NCBI RefSeq assembly: GCF_032854445.1
Contig: NW_027017962.1
Location: 312,001-376,000, forward strand
Source: Liolophura sinensis
Taxonomy: Eukaryota; Mollusca; Polyplacophora; Chitonida; Chitonidae
Direction of reading: 5' to 3'
Length of the DNA: 64,000 nt
Below the pieces are notes generated by a model, which was not told where the DNA came from, made no database searches, and was given only the letters and a program-made list of their open reading frames with translations. The first letter of the stretch is position 1; the number at the start of each line of letters is the position of its first letter. Position numbers and translations under genes: made by a program. This document shows, in pieces, positions 23,301 through 38,300 of the stretch.

Positions 23301-26300
23301 GACCTGAATGATTTCACAAAGCCACAACCAACTTAGACCGATATTTTAAAATCCTTTAAAGACTTACTTTTGGAACTAAGTTTCAATTGTAATGAGTAGT
23401 ATCGGATGCTTCGAAGCAATAAATTCAGCGTTACAGCAAAGTGTTTACTTCAGACTACCTCGTCTTTGAAAATCAGGTGGTAAGTCCAGGTAGAGAAGTC
23501 CTCTCTCTGATCCACGTCTGTTACTTCCGTCTTGAATGGACCAAACTCCCCATTCTTGTCAGTCCAATATATACCCACGCTCTGTTGAACAGAAATAATA
23601 ACACAGTTCGCGTTCAGGTATTCCGGATATTATCAACGGTTTGTTAACAACATCACATATTTTGACATAAACGTTTTTTACTATCCACATTCTAGTTATT
23701 AGAGTGTAACACATACTGGTACCAACTGGAACACGCTGGTATCATCTGACATGAAACCGTTCACAAATCAATTTATTGGTAAAGTTTATTGGTACAGTTT
23801 GTTGGTACAGTTTGTTACAACAATCACAAGTTGGTTATCAATCAACCTGTACCAAAATTAAACTGATCAGTATCATGCTGTAACTGATCAGGATTAGACT
23901 GTAACTGATCAATATCACGCTGTAGCTGATCAGCATTAGGTTGTATTAATAAATTGTACTGCATGAAGGGACTGGCTTGGTGCCAACCTGGTGAAAGTTT
24001 GCTTACGCAGAAGGTAAGCCTTTTTCGGTCCACCTGTAGTTTTCAGTTGTTATTCTTAAAACATATCTATAGTTTATATGGTTATAGGACAATTGTGCCT
24101 GTCCACGCGCTGTGGCATTTACTTTTCGTTAAATAATGGAAGACCATATCTTTTACTTGAAATGTCGTTCTGATACACCCGGCGGTAAATAATCACATGT
24201 GGCTGTGTACAGAGGGCGGGTCCGCCGGTGGGGAGCCAGCGGCTCTACGAGAACCAGGCGATTTTGATATCGTTACTGATAGGGGTCGTTCACGCATACG
24301 TTCAAAAACCTCACACACAGAAACAACCCAAGTATTTACTCTCTTGTTTCCTGCATTTGTTTCCTGGCAATATACATAACTACAGGCCACGCTCGGCTAA
24401 CCTTATCCCTTGGATCGGCGTGGTCTGACATGATGATGGTACGGACGCCGTGATCGTACACCAAGCGCCAAAAGTCCACCACCGTGATTGGGAGAGGCGT
24501 CTGGGTGAGGATAAAGCCTCTCTTCTTTCTGTATCCCTACAACAGACAAGATACGTGTGACCGAATGGATGGCAGCACATCGCTAACAAAATCACAAATG
24601 TTTGACAATGAAAAGAGCGCAGCTTACCGGAAGAAAGACGGCGTTGATGTAGTCGTTACAGCCACTCACTGGCGTCGATAGATACGGTCTGTACCTATCC
24701 ACTGAAACAAAAGATTTGATTGGTTGCGGCATCGTTAAATATCACAGAAAAGTCTAAGAGTCTTGTTTCGTAAAACATATACGACGTTAAACCCCAAGCA
24801 CTCACTCACTCGTTAAACATAGTGGCGTGAATCATCCCTTTTCAGGGCTTGGAAAATGCCCTAAATTCACTCACTCATTCGTTAAACATTTTGGTGGTGG
24901 CGTGTGTGTGTGTAAAGTGTAACCTGTGTGTGTGTGAGAGGGGGGGGGGGGTGTCGTGTTTGCCAGATTTGATGACCAAACCTGCTAAGATCCTCTTGTT
25001 TCTGTTCTTGGGCAAGTTTTCTTTCAGACGGGCTGATTTTTGGCTGGTTTCGTCAAGCTGAGGTGAGACTTCCCCCAGAATCTGCACAATAAAATGTATC
25101 ATTAAGGAATCGATGTGAATCAAATGTCCAACTTTTACCATATTCTTAGTTCTTGATGAGCACATTTGCTCTTAATAAACTATCGTTTTACGTGTAAATC
25201 AGCTATGCTATATTTTATCTTAGTAACGTTTATCGGTTACCTATATCGCATAAATAGCGTAGCAATCACTTGTTTCATTTTTTTTCTTTAATTGGGGTAT
25301 TTTGTAGATAATCTGAGCATGCCTGACGCTGTCATTTTATCACTAGGCATGACACCACCTTTCACTTAATGTCACTTGGGAAACACAGCATGGGCGGCCA
25401 GACAACCACAATCCAGGCCGTTCATGCACAAGCCACCAACTGAGTACAACTGGCTGAACAGCTTTCAGAACCATTTAGCACGACTACGGGGCCACACTGT
25501 CGGCCAGAACCGCAATACAGGGATAAGCCCTGAAACAAGCGTTTCCTTGCCACTCGGACGGGAAGGAATTGTTGGGTAGTATATATAAACCCCAAATCTA
25601 TGCTGGCTGCTGAGAAATATACATTAGGATTCCAACAATTCCTGTGTTGTTCAGTTTTCACACCTTTCCCAAGGACCGTGATACGGTTATCAATATTCTA
25701 GAGAAGTTAAGAAAGCTCCTTTTCTACGGTATACTCGTCATTACTACAACACATGCATCTACCTCTCGGTTACTTTCATTAAGAATGAATGATTTTCAAA
25801 TCATTTAAATTTTTTAACACTAATCTGTAATAAATAGATGCAAAATCATTTTTTATTGCAACTGTTTCTCTCATGGTGACAAAACTTTGTTGTTTTGAAT
25901 CGATTATAGTCACAACGATGTAACGGACCTTGAACTGTGCCGCCATTTTGGGTTGTTCAGTCACGGGGTCGATGGTGCAAAGGTCAAAGTACACGGCGGC
26001 AAAGTTCACAGTCGGGATGGAACTGTTGTTCAGTTTCAGGGCTTCTGCCAGAGCCTCGTGAAGAAACTCATACTGTTCCTGACAAAATAACAAAATGCAC
26101 AGATTTGTAAGATTTCACTACATTTGGAGTGTTTACATATCACGCCTGTAAGCATTGTTAGAATTACCATTAAACAATAAAGGCTGTAAAACCATAACGC
26201 CCTCAGGGTTTATATATATAGGGGTTAGAATTACCTGTGTCTGCACCATATTAACTCGCTGTTGTCTGAGAAGTTCCACACAGGCCGGCACATCTACCAT

Positions 26301-29300
26301 TCCCTCCGCCTTAGCCTGATTGATCAGGTAGTCCAGAGCGATGAACGTCCCCGTCCGTCCGATTCCGGCACTGTTATAAGACAAAAGCTTACATGATATT
26401 GAAATGGGAAAACAATACATTTGTAGGCATGGCAGTGTAAGGTTAGCGTTAACAGGACGACAACACTGATTATAGACATATGAAGCTATGGTACATTCAA
26501 CCTCGTCCAGGACAACTTCGTGGAACCTATCGCCGTGGCGACCGTGTGTGAAGAACTCTTAATCTACAGCTGTACTATAAGCATATGCATAACTGACAAA
26601 TTTAAGAAACAAAACGAAACAATTAAAGAACAAAACTGACCAATAACGCAAATACCTATGCATTCTGTGAATACTATATATATATCCGTTGTAAGAAAGA
26701 TAAAAAAAGGCCTTGAATGCACTCACCTAGTCTGAACCTCATACTTATAAATTCTATAACGGAAACCACGCCAATGAAATTGACTTCATTGTTCACACCG
26801 TGTAAGCTATACAACTGTATACCTGCAATGGACGACAATTGGTCCAGGCAAGTTCGAGCTGTGCTCCACAACCTTGTCCCGGAAGTCGAGAAGCACGGAG
26901 GCGTCGGAGGGAGCGCCGTGGTCTGGCCAGGCCGTGAAGTGGAACTGTGTGAGAATCTTGGGCTTACTCTATAAAGACACAAGGAAGTACATGAGACCGA
27001 TGTACAACTGGACGGATAAAATAGGAGTGGTGAACTATGCCTCAGAACTCCCAAAGGTAGATCTTGTGTAAGAGTCCCGTGTTCGAATCTAGCTGCCGCC
27101 GGCTATACGGGAGCCTTCAGTACGAACAAATTGTATGTACTGCCGAACACTGGTATGGTCTGCTTACAGCTCCAACTGATATACCGTAACTAAAACACCT
27201 GACCGCCAACAGGTTAAAAGTAAGATAAATTCAAGTCAGTTATTAAATAAAGATTTTCTATGCACTCGGTAGAGTTTTCCGAGGGAAAATTCTTGTGCTT
27301 TAACTGAAGTACTCAATTTCCTTGCGCGGTAACATATATAAATAGTGCGCCAGTTTACCTCAGTTCGTTCTGTCCTCTGCTTATTCCAGCTGCTTAACAC
27401 ATAGTCTGTCTTACCATTAAGGTAGCAGTTACACCTAATACTGGTGTTGAGGGACCTACCATGGCGTTACTCAGCTGCACAGTCCTAATGTTATAATTAG
27501 CGTACAACTCCTCATTCAGTAATGTCACTTCAATCACACCAAACTTTGTGGAGCCCTCGGTCGGCCAGTACTGGTTACACTTTTTCTACAATGTCGACAA
27601 GTACAATTTTCATTCAAAGAAGAATTATACATTTATATACGTACTAAAAACAGGGTTTGCAATGGTACTTAATGAGTTACTAATGGTATAGGTAAATGTA
27701 TTAATTTTATTGCAGCTACCGAAATATGTGTGCCATTTCAACTTTCAGTCACGTATTCAACACTTGATATCTATATTTATTATGTAGGATGTGCTACTAT
27801 GCGTTCCATACTGCCATAACTTACTGTGACTTAAAGTGTAAATTAGGGTGACTTACCTTGGTGTCCTCAACTAAGTTTGTTACCATGACAACTGTGCCAA
27901 CGTTCTGTTCCCAGATCATGCGCATAAAGTCGTTTATGATAAGGTCAGTGGGCTCTTTCACAAATATAAAAATAACACAACGATTGATCTTGGGTCATTT
28001 AACATTGGCTTTGGCTGACTATTGGTATACACATCTCTGTTATGACGGCCTAAATATACACGGCAACATGGACTTACTAGTAATTACTGAGTGTGCACCA
28101 ACCAATAATGACAGACGTTTTCACAACAGACGGCATTTAGTTAAATGTAAAGCCCCATTAATAGTAGGCCCCACATTCAGACCTTCGTGTATCACACATC
28201 AGTTAGAACATCACTAGCTCCTTGTATCACGCTTCAGTTAGAACATTCCGACCCTCCCTTATCACGCTTCAGACAAAACATTCCTTCTTCGACCTTCCCT
28301 ATCACGCTTCAGTCAGGACATTCCGACCTTCGTGTATCACGCGTCAGTCAAAATATTCCGACCTTAACGTATCACGCGTCAGTCAGGACATTCCGACCTT
28401 TATGTATCACGCGTTTGTCAGCACATTCCTACATTCGTGTATCACGTGTTTGTCAGGGCATTCAGACCTTGGCGTATCACACTTCAGTTAGGACATCCCT
28501 ACCTTCGTGCATCACGCGTTTGTCAGGGCATCCTGACTTTGCCGTATCACGCGTTTGTCGGGACATTCCGACCTTGTAGTATCACGCATTTGTCAGGATA
28601 TTTCGTCCTTGGCGTATCAAACTTCAGTTAGGACATCCCTACCTTCGTGTATCAAGAGCTTGTCAGGACATTCCGACCTTGGCGTATCACACTTCAGTTA
28701 GAACAGTAAGTTACAATGAATAAACAGAAGCAAATATCTTACGCTGACTTTAACAGAAATTCGCAGTTGTCGTGCAGGCTTTAGAGAAATCCGAATAGAA
28801 TGGATTACCATTGTCCTTTTCACACCTATCACTGATCTTTTTCTAAAACTTTATTGAGATCCTAAAAATCTAAAAAAATAGTACATTTCAGTTATTCATA
28901 TCAGAAACTGCTGCATAAAATAATGTTATTATATACTTTCTGCTGGTGTATAGCAGTGGCTCTTGTGGCTGGTCGAATGGAAATACACGTAGGACAGGTG
29001 TTTTTTGCATGATTTGCACCTTTCGATCAAAATGGATCTAGAGCTCAAACGTATTCACTGAATTAAAATTCTGCAAGTCGCACCGAGTTAGAACATCTTT
29101 ATGATGGACATTTTCATGCTGACGTGAGATAAAGGATACGGAACACTGTCAAGTTTTGACGAGAAAAAAACGGTGAAAACACTTTTTTCAACCTGCAATT
29201 CCTTAACAGGAAAGACTGAAAGAACTAATTCTCGAAATCGTGATTAAAGGAGACGAAGTGGTCTATCGTTCAATCGGAGTGCGTATCAGACTGAAGGCGA

Positions 29301-32300
29301 CTGACATGTCTGTCCCAGCAGTGGAGAATGTGAAACTGAAAATTGAGTGATCAGACAGACATGCGAGTGTTACCTGCTCGAACTCAATCCCGGGACCTCG
29401 CTGTCCTTACACAACTATTTATTTGATTGGTATTTTACGCCCTACTCAAGACTATTTCACTTATACTACAGCGGCCAGTATTATGGTTGGAGGAAACCGG
29501 GCAGAGCTCGGGGGAAACCCACGACAATCTGCAGGTTGCTGAAGACCTTCACACGTAGGCACACACAACTATGGGTTTTTAATCGCTAAACACTAATCTA
29601 CAGGTGCAACCTGAAGTTAGTATTTATTTCTTTAACATCAATGTGTTAAGGTGTTTTTATTTCTTTTGTTAATTTATTGTTTTGGCCTCAATAAGGAAAT
29701 CCTACCCAAAGAAAACCGGCATTGAAATGCAAATTTTGTACAATATGTGTTCTAACCACAACTTCCTCCTTCTCTAAATCATGACATAAAAAGGTCCAAA
29801 ACTGCATAAAATTGACCGAAATGAACAATGTTGCATTCTTAGTTGGCAGCAGCATCTACAACAATGCCAAAATTGACAATTTGTTACAAACCAATATATA
29901 CTCGTACATGTTTAAAACGTGTTTTATAAAGATATTAATTTTGTAAAGGTATTAATATTTGGACAGGTTTGATGCATCAGCTATGAGCCATATCCTGACC
30001 TTACCATCTCACTTACTTTTCGCAGATATCGTTAAGGCCAAACTGACTGATGTTTATGAACAAAACGTACTTACCTTGAGATGCGATGAACCTCTTTGGC
30101 TTCTCAAATCCCTGTGGTGAAATTAACACAAAATTATCTGCATACCAACGGGTAGAATCGGAATTTATTAATAACCATTGCCAAATTTCTTATAACTTTC
30201 TCAGTTTTCATCTCATGTTGAATTAACGGTGTAAACCGGTTACGCTGAAAAATTGACAGTAAACTACATGTGGCTATGTAATTATCTTGATATATCTGGG
30301 CACAGCGCACGCAGAGCTTTGTTAATTAATCCCCACAAATGTGACGGTAGGTGATTTTATAAAGTTTTACGAAAAGAGTAATGCATAATACTGGTAATAC
30401 CATAATCAAAAAGACCTGGAAAAGAATAGTGCCTAATACTGGTAATACCAGAATCAAAAAGACCTGGAAAGGAATAGTGCCTAATACTGGTGATACCTGA
30501 ATCAAAAAGACTTGGAAAAGAATAGTGCATAATACTGGTAATTCGTGAATCAATAAGACCCAGAAAAGAATAATGTCTAATACTGGTAACACGTGAAGCA
30601 ATAAGTTCCAGAAAAAATAGTGCATAACACTGGTAATAAGTTAATCAATCAGACCCATAAAGGTATAGCGCCTAACACTCGTAATACGTCAATCAATAAG
30701 ATGAGGAAACGAATCATGGGGTATAGATTTTAGCCACGTTTTGTCATCTTAGTCACTCAAAATAGACGATGACAATTATGCTTTGTGTCTGTGACATTCA
30801 GTGTGGTGACATTGGCGGTTGGCTTAGTGTTTGTATCTTGTGTATGTCATGCAGTGTAATGATATTGGCGACTGGCTTTGTCTCCGCATGTTGTATTTGT
30901 CATTCAGTGCTGTGACACGGGCTACTGGCTTTATGTCTGTATACTGTATTTGTCATTCAGAGAGACCTTGACGACTGGCTTTATGTCTGTATCTTGTATA
31001 TGTTATTCAGTGTAGTTACCTTGACGACTGGCTCTGTGTCTGCATATTGTATTTGTTACTCCAGCCGTAAGTGGGAAGGTCTGCCAGCCATCTGCGGTTG
31101 GTCGTGGGTTTCCCACGGGCTCTGCCCGGTTTCGTCCCACTGTAAAGCTGGTCGCCGTCGTATAAGTGAAATATTCTTGAGTACGGCGTAAAACACCAAT
31201 CAAATAAATAAATAAATGTTTGTCATTCAGTGAGACCTTGACGACTGACTTTGTGCCTGCATCTTGTCAAGATCTCACTGAATGACATTGAAGACATTGG
31301 CGACTGGCTTTATGTTTGTATCTTGTATATGCCAGTCAGTGTAGTGACAATGACGACTGGCTTGTATCTTGTATATGTCATGGGGTGTAGTGACATTGAC
31401 GCCTGGCTTTGTGATTGTATGTTGTATTTGTTAAACATTGTAGTGAACTTGACGACTGGCTTTGTGTATATATCTTGAATATGCCATTCAGTGTAGTGAC
31501 AATGACGACTGGCTTTGTGTCTGTCTCTTGTATATGTCATTCAGAGAAGTGACCTTGATGGCTAATTTTGTGTTTATATCTTGTATATGCCAATCAGTGT
31601 AGTTACCATGACGACTGGCTTTGTGTCTGTATCCTGTATATGTTATTCTGTGTAGTGACCTGGAGGACTAGCTTTTTGTTTTTGTCTTGTATATGTCATG
31701 GGGTGTAGTGACCTGGAGGACTAGCTTTTTGTTTGTGTCTTGTATATGTCATGGGGTGTAGTGACCTGGAGGACTAGCTTTTTGTTTTTGTCTTGTATAT
31801 GTCATGGGGTGTAGTGACCTGGATGACTGGCTTTTTGTTTGTGTCTTGTATATGTCATGGGGTGTAGTGACCTGGAGGACTAGCTTTTTGTTTTTGTCTT
31901 GTATATGTCATGGGGTGTAGTGACCTGGAGGACTAGCTTTTTGTTTGTGTCTTGTATATGTCATGGGGTGTAGTGACCTGGATGACTGGCTTTTTGTTTG
32001 TGTCTTGTATATGTCATGGGGTGTAGTGACCTGGAGGACTAGCTTTTTGTTTGTGTCTTGTATATGTCATGGGGTGTAGTGACCTGGAGGACTAGCTTTT
32101 TGTTTGTGTCTTGTATATGTCATGGGGTGTAGTGACCTGGAGGACTAGCTTTTTGTTTTTGTCTTGTATATGTCATGGGGTGTAGTGACCTGGAGGACTG
32201 GCTTTTTGTTTGTGTCTTGTATATGTCATGGGGTGTAGTGACCTGGAGGACTAGCTTTTTGTTTTTGTCTTGTATATGTCATGGGGTGTAGTGACCTGGA

Positions 32301-35300
32301 GGACTAGCTTTTTGTTTGTGTCTTGTATATGTCATGGGGTGTAGTGACCTGGAGGACTGGCTTTTTGTTTGTGTCTTGTATATGTCATGGGGTGTAGTGA
32401 CCTGGAGGACTGGCTTTTTGTTTGTGTCTTGTATATGTCATGGGGTGTAGTGACCTGGAGGACTAGCTTTTTGTTTGTGTCTTGTATATGTCATGGGGTG
32501 TAGTGACCTGGAGGACTGGCTTTTTGTTTGTGTCTTGTATATGTCATGGGGTGTAGTGACCTGGAGGACTAGCTTTTTGTTTGTGTCTTGTTTATGTCAT
32601 GGGGTGTAGTGACCTAGATGACTGGCTTTTTGTTTGTGTCTTGTTTATGTCATGGGGTGTACTGACCTGAAGGACTGGCTTTTTGTTTGTGTCTTGTATA
32701 TGTCATGGGGTGTAGTGACCTGGAGGACTAGCTTTTTGTTTGTGTCTTGTATATGTCATGGGGTGTAGTGACCTGGAGGACTAGCTTTTTGTTTGTGTCT
32801 TGTTTATGTCATGGGGTGTAGTGACCTGGATGACTGGCTTTTTGTTTGTGTCTTGTATATGTCATGGGGTGTAGTGACCTGGAGGACTAGCTTTTTGTTT
32901 GTGTCTTGTTTATGTCATGGGGTGTAGTGACCTGGAGGACTAGCTTTTTGTTTGTGTCTTGTATATGTCATGGGGTGTAGTGACCTGAAGGACTGGCTTT
33001 TTGTTTGTGTCTTGTATATGTCATGGGGTGTAGTGACCTGGAGGACTGGTATTTTGTTTGTGTCTTGTTTATGTCATGGGGTGTAGTGACCTGGATGACT
33101 GGCTTTTTCTTTGTGTCTTGTTTATGTCATGGGGTGTAGTGACCTGGATGACTGGCTTTTTGTTTGTGTCTTGTATATGTCATGGGGTGTAGTGACCTGG
33201 AGGACTAGCTTTTTGTTTGTGTCTTGTATATGTCATGAGGTGTAGTGACCTGGATGACTGGCTTTTTGTTTGTGTCTTGTTTATGTCATGGGGTGTAGTG
33301 ATATTGACGACTGGCTTTGTGTCTGTATCGTGCACCGGTTATTCAGTGTAGTGACACTGACGACTGGCTTTTTGTTTGTATCTTGCATATGTCATGGGAT
33401 GTAGTGATATTGAGGGCGGGCTTTGTGTTTGCATCTTGTATATGCCAATCGGTGTAGTGACATTGGTGACTGTCTTCGTGTCTGTATCTTGTATATGTCA
33501 TTCGGTGTATAAACCTTGACGGCTGGCTTTGTGTATGTATGTTGTATTTGTTATTCATTATAGTGAGCTAGACGGCTGACTTTCTGTGGGTATCTTGTAT
33601 TCGTCATTCAGAGTAGTAACCTTGATGGCTGACTTTGTGTGTGTCTCTTGTATTTGTCATTCAGTGTAGTGAACTTCATGGCTGGCTTTATGCCTGTATC
33701 TTGTATGTCTTTCAGCCTAGTGATCTTGAAGACTGACTTTGTGTGTAATGACACGGACGATTGGCTTTATGTCTGTATTGTGACGTAATTTGCTATCGAG
33801 GTTATGCCTAGTGCTGTTTTCGTAAGTACCCGAGGTCGCGTGGTTGGTAAGTAAAAGATGCTAAAACGTTCAGTTAAATTCTGCTTTCCTGAGTTCATTT
33901 ATTGACAACTTGTGCACTCAACAAACTCGTTTAAAGACGAAACATGGTGTCCGAAGTAGAAAGGACTCTCGTCCTACTGCGTGATGTTCCAGAGACTATC
34001 TACTCTCGTCGAACGACTCTCTCCATGCGCTACGTCGGATCAGCGATGTCGGATTTATTGTGAGTGAGTGATTTTTCCCCTTCGATAGTGCTCAATCTGA
34101 TTGTTTTGTCAGTAAACAGAGGCGCAACAATTAACTTTACCTGCTTTGTTAAAGTTTCTGAGGAATATTCAGAAGTGCGAATCGAGAAACTGTGACCTTT
34201 CTGTGTGCTTTCCTGTCTGCAACGCTGTATGGTGTTGTTGTGCCGACCAAACTACGGAAACGCGTTTGGAACATTTCACATGTGTGATAGTCTACAGCGA
34301 CGTGGTTGGCCAGTAAAAGATGCTAAAATGTTCAGTTAAATTCTCCTTTCATTTATTGACAACTTGTGCACTCAACAAACTCGTTTAAGGACGATACATG
34401 TATGTTGCATTTGTCATTCAGTGTTGTGACACGGGCGACTGGCTTTATGTCTGTATTTTGTTGATGTCATTCAGAGAAGTTACCTTGACGGCTAGCTTTG
34501 TTTATGTATGTTGTATTTGTCATTCAGAGAAGTTACCTTGACGGCTAGCTTTGTTTATGTATGTTGTATTTGTCATTCAGTGTAGTGACCTTGACGACTG
34601 GCTTTGTGTCTGTCTCCTGTATTTGTCATTAAGAGAAGAGACCTTGACGGCTGGCCTTAGGTATATATCTTGAATATGTCATTCAGTGTAGTGACAATGA
34701 CGACTGGCTTTGTGTCTGTCCCTTGTATTTGTTATTCAGTGTAGTGACGATGACGACTGGCCTTGTGTATATATCTTGACAATGACATTCAATATAGTGA
34801 CAATGTCGACTGGCTTTGTGTCTGTCTCTTGTATTTGTCTTTCAGTGTAGTGACAATGACGACTGGCCTTGTGTATAAATCTTGAATATGCCGTTCAGTG
34901 TAGTGACAATGACGACTGGGCTTGTGTATATATCTTGAATATGCCATTCAGTGTAGCGTCGATGACGACTGGCTTTGTGTCTGTATCTTGTATTTGTCAT
35001 TCAGTGTAGTGACGATGACGACTGGCTTTGTGTATATATCTTGAATATGTCATTCAGTGCAGTGACAATGACGACTGGTTTTGTGTATGTATCTTGAATA
35101 TGTCATTCAGTGCAGTGACAATGACGGCTGGCTTTGTGTCTGTATCTTGCATTTGTCATTCAGTGCAGTGACAATGACGACTGGCTTTGTGTATATATCT
35201 TGAATATGTCATTCAGTGCAGTGACGATGACGACTGGCTTTGTGTATGTATCTTGAATATGTCATTCAGTGCAGTGACAATGGCGGCTGGCTTTGTGTAT

Positions 35301-38300
35301 ATATCTTGAATATGCCATTCAGTGCAGTGACAATGACGGCTGGCTTTGTGTATATATCTTGAATATGCCATTCAGTGCAGTGACAATGACGGCTGGCTTT
35401 GTGTATGTATCTTGAATATGTCATTCAGTGCAGTGACAATGACGGCTGGCTTTGTGTATATATCTTGAATATGTCATTCAGTGCAGTGACGATGACGACT
35501 GGATTTGTGTATGTATCTTGAATATGTCATTCAGTGCAGTGACAATGACGGCTGGCTTTGTGTATATATCTTGAATATGCCATTCAGTGCAGTGACAATG
35601 ACGGCTGGCTTTTTGTATATATCTTGAATATGTCATTCAGTGCAGTGACGAAGACGACTGGCTTTGTGTATGTATCTTGAACATGTCATTCAGTGCAGTG
35701 ACAATGACGGCTGGCTTTGTGTATATATCTTGAACATGCCATTCAGTGCAGTGACAATGACGGCTGGCTTTGTGTATATATCTTGAATATGTCATTCAGT
35801 GTAGTGACAATGACGGCTGGCTTTGTGTATATATCTTGAATATGTCATTCAGTGCAGTGACAGTGACGACTGGCTTTGTGTATATATCTTGAATATGTCA
35901 TTCAGTGCAGTGACGATGACGACTGGCTTTGTGTATGTATCTTGAATATGTCATTCAGTGCAGTGACAATGACGGCTGGCTTTGTGTATATATCTTGAAT
36001 ATGTCATTCAGTGCAGTGACAGTGACGGCTGGATTTGTGTATATATCTTGAATATGTCATTCAGTGCAGTGACAATGACGGCTGGCTTTGTGTATGTATC
36101 TTGAATATGTCATTCAGTGCAGTGACAATGACGGCTGGCTTTGTGTATATATCTTGAATATGTCATTCAGTGCAGTGACAATGACGGCTGGCTTTGTGTA
36201 TATATCTTGAATATGTCATTCAGTGCAGTGACGATGACGACTGGCTTTGTGTATATATCTTGAATATGTCATTCAGTGCAGTGACAATGACGACTGGCTT
36301 TGTGTATATATCTTGAATATGTCATTCAGTGCAGTGACGATGACGGCTGGCTTTGTGTATATATCTTGAATATGTCATTCAGTGTAGTGACGATGACGAC
36401 TGGCTTTGTGTATGTATCTTGAATATGTCATTCAGTGCAGTGACAATGACGGCTGGCTTTGTGTATATATCTTGAATATGTCATTCAGTGTAATGACGAC
36501 TGGCTTTGTGTATCAAGTGACCTTGATGGCTTGCTTTGCGTCCGTATCTTGAATATGCCATTCAGTGTAGTGACCTTGAAGGCTGGGTTTCTGTGGGTAT
36601 CTTGCATTTGTCATTCAGAGAAGTGACCTTGACGGCCGATTTTGTGTCTGTCTCCTGTATTTGTGATTTAGTGCTCTGACCTTTACGACTGGCTTTGTGT
36701 CTGTATCTTGTAATTGTTATTCAGTGTAGTGACAATGACGGCTGACTTTGTGTCTGTCTCCTGTATTTGTGATTTAGTGCTGTGACTGTGACGGCTGACT
36801 TTGTGTCTGTATCTTGTATTTGTTATTCAGTGTAGTGACAATGACGGCTGGCTTTGTGTCTGTCTCCTGTATTTATCGTTCAGTGTAGTGACCTTGACGG
36901 CTGTTTTTTTTTATCTGATACTTATCATGGATAATGATATAATCCCACTGTCTGTTTGTATTCTATTCACATTAATTTTCTGGGCGTTGATACAATCCGA
37001 CTGTCTGTTTGTGTTCTACTCACAATAATGTACGAGGCCTTTCATATGATCTGTCTGTCGGTTTGTGTTCTAGTCACATTAATATACGAGGAGTTGATAG
37101 AATCCGTCTGTCCATTGGTGTTCTACTCACAATTATACAAGAGGCGTTGATATCATATTTCTGTCTGTTTGTGTTCTCTTCACATAATTATACGAGGGGT
37201 TGATATAATTCGTCTGTCTGTTTGTGTTCTCGTCACATTAATATATGAGGGGTTGATAGAATCCGCTTGTCCATTGATGTTCTACCCACAATTATACAAG
37301 TGGCGTTGATATAATCTTTCTGCCTGTTTGTGTTCTCTTCACATTAACGAGGGGTTGATACAATCCGCCTGTCTGTTTGTGTTCTATTCACATTAATATA
37401 CAAGGGGTTGATAGAATTCGTCTGTCTGTTTGTGTTCTATTCACATTAATATATGAGGGGTTGATATAATTCGTCTGTCTGTTTGTGTTCTGTTCGTATT
37501 AATATACGGGGTGTTGATATAATCCGACTGTCTGTTTGTGTTCTATTCACATAATTATACGAGGCGTTGATATAATTCGTCTGTCTGTTTGTTTTCTATT
37601 CACATTAATATACGAGGCGTTGATAGAATCCGACTGTCCGTTTGTGTTCTCTTCACATTAATATATGAGGGGTTGATATAATTTGTCTGTCTGTTTGTGT
37701 TCTCTTCACAGTAATATACGAGGCGTTGATATAATTCGTCTGTCTGTTTGTGTTCTATTCACATTAATATACAAGGCCTTGATATAATCTGTCTGTCTGT
37801 TTGTGTTCTCTTCACAGTAATATACGAGGCGTTGATAGAATCCGACTGTCCGTTTGTGTTCTATTCACATTAATATACGAGGCGTTGATATAATTCGTCT
37901 GTCTGTTTGTTTTCTATTCACATTAATATTCGAGGCGTTCATAGAATCCGACTGTCCGTTTGTGTTCTATTTACATTAATATACGAGGCGTTCATATAAT
38001 TCGTCTGTCTGTTTGTTTTCTATTCACATTAATATATGAGGGGTTGATATAATTCGTCTGTCTGTTTGTGTTGCGTTCACATTAATATACGAGGCGTTGA
38101 TAGAATTCGCCTGTCTGTTTGTGTTCTATTCACATTAATATATGAGGGGGTTGATGGAATCCGTCTGTCGGTTTGTGTTCTGTTCACATTAATATATGAG
38201 GGGCTGATAGAATCCGTCTGTCTGTTTGTGTTCTTTTCACATTAATATATGAGGGGTTGATATAATTCATCTGTCTGTTTGTGCTCTACTCACATTAATA

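Larger units (their letters stand above)
30780..36915. repeat. 53-bp intronic minisatellite with two homogenised subfamilies
   Basis: Units of 53 bp. Subfamily A (about 31660-33290, about 31 copies) reads GTCATGGGGTGTAGTGACCT, GGAGGACTAGCTTTTTGTTT, GTGTCTTGTATAT. Subfamily B (about 34870-36510, about 31 copies) reads GTCATTCAGTGCAGTGACAA, TGACGGCTGGCTTTGTGTAT, ATATCTTGAATAT. More diverged units flank both. A SINE (31056) and an LTR element (33779) are inserted in it. It lies wholly in the RPTP intron between 38506 and 30111. Confidence 0.95.

Noticed and set aside
27064-27110. tRNA-like B box (GTGTTCGAATCTAG)
   Set aside because: No matching A box or cloverleaf is visible. At most it is a decayed SINE head inside an intron.
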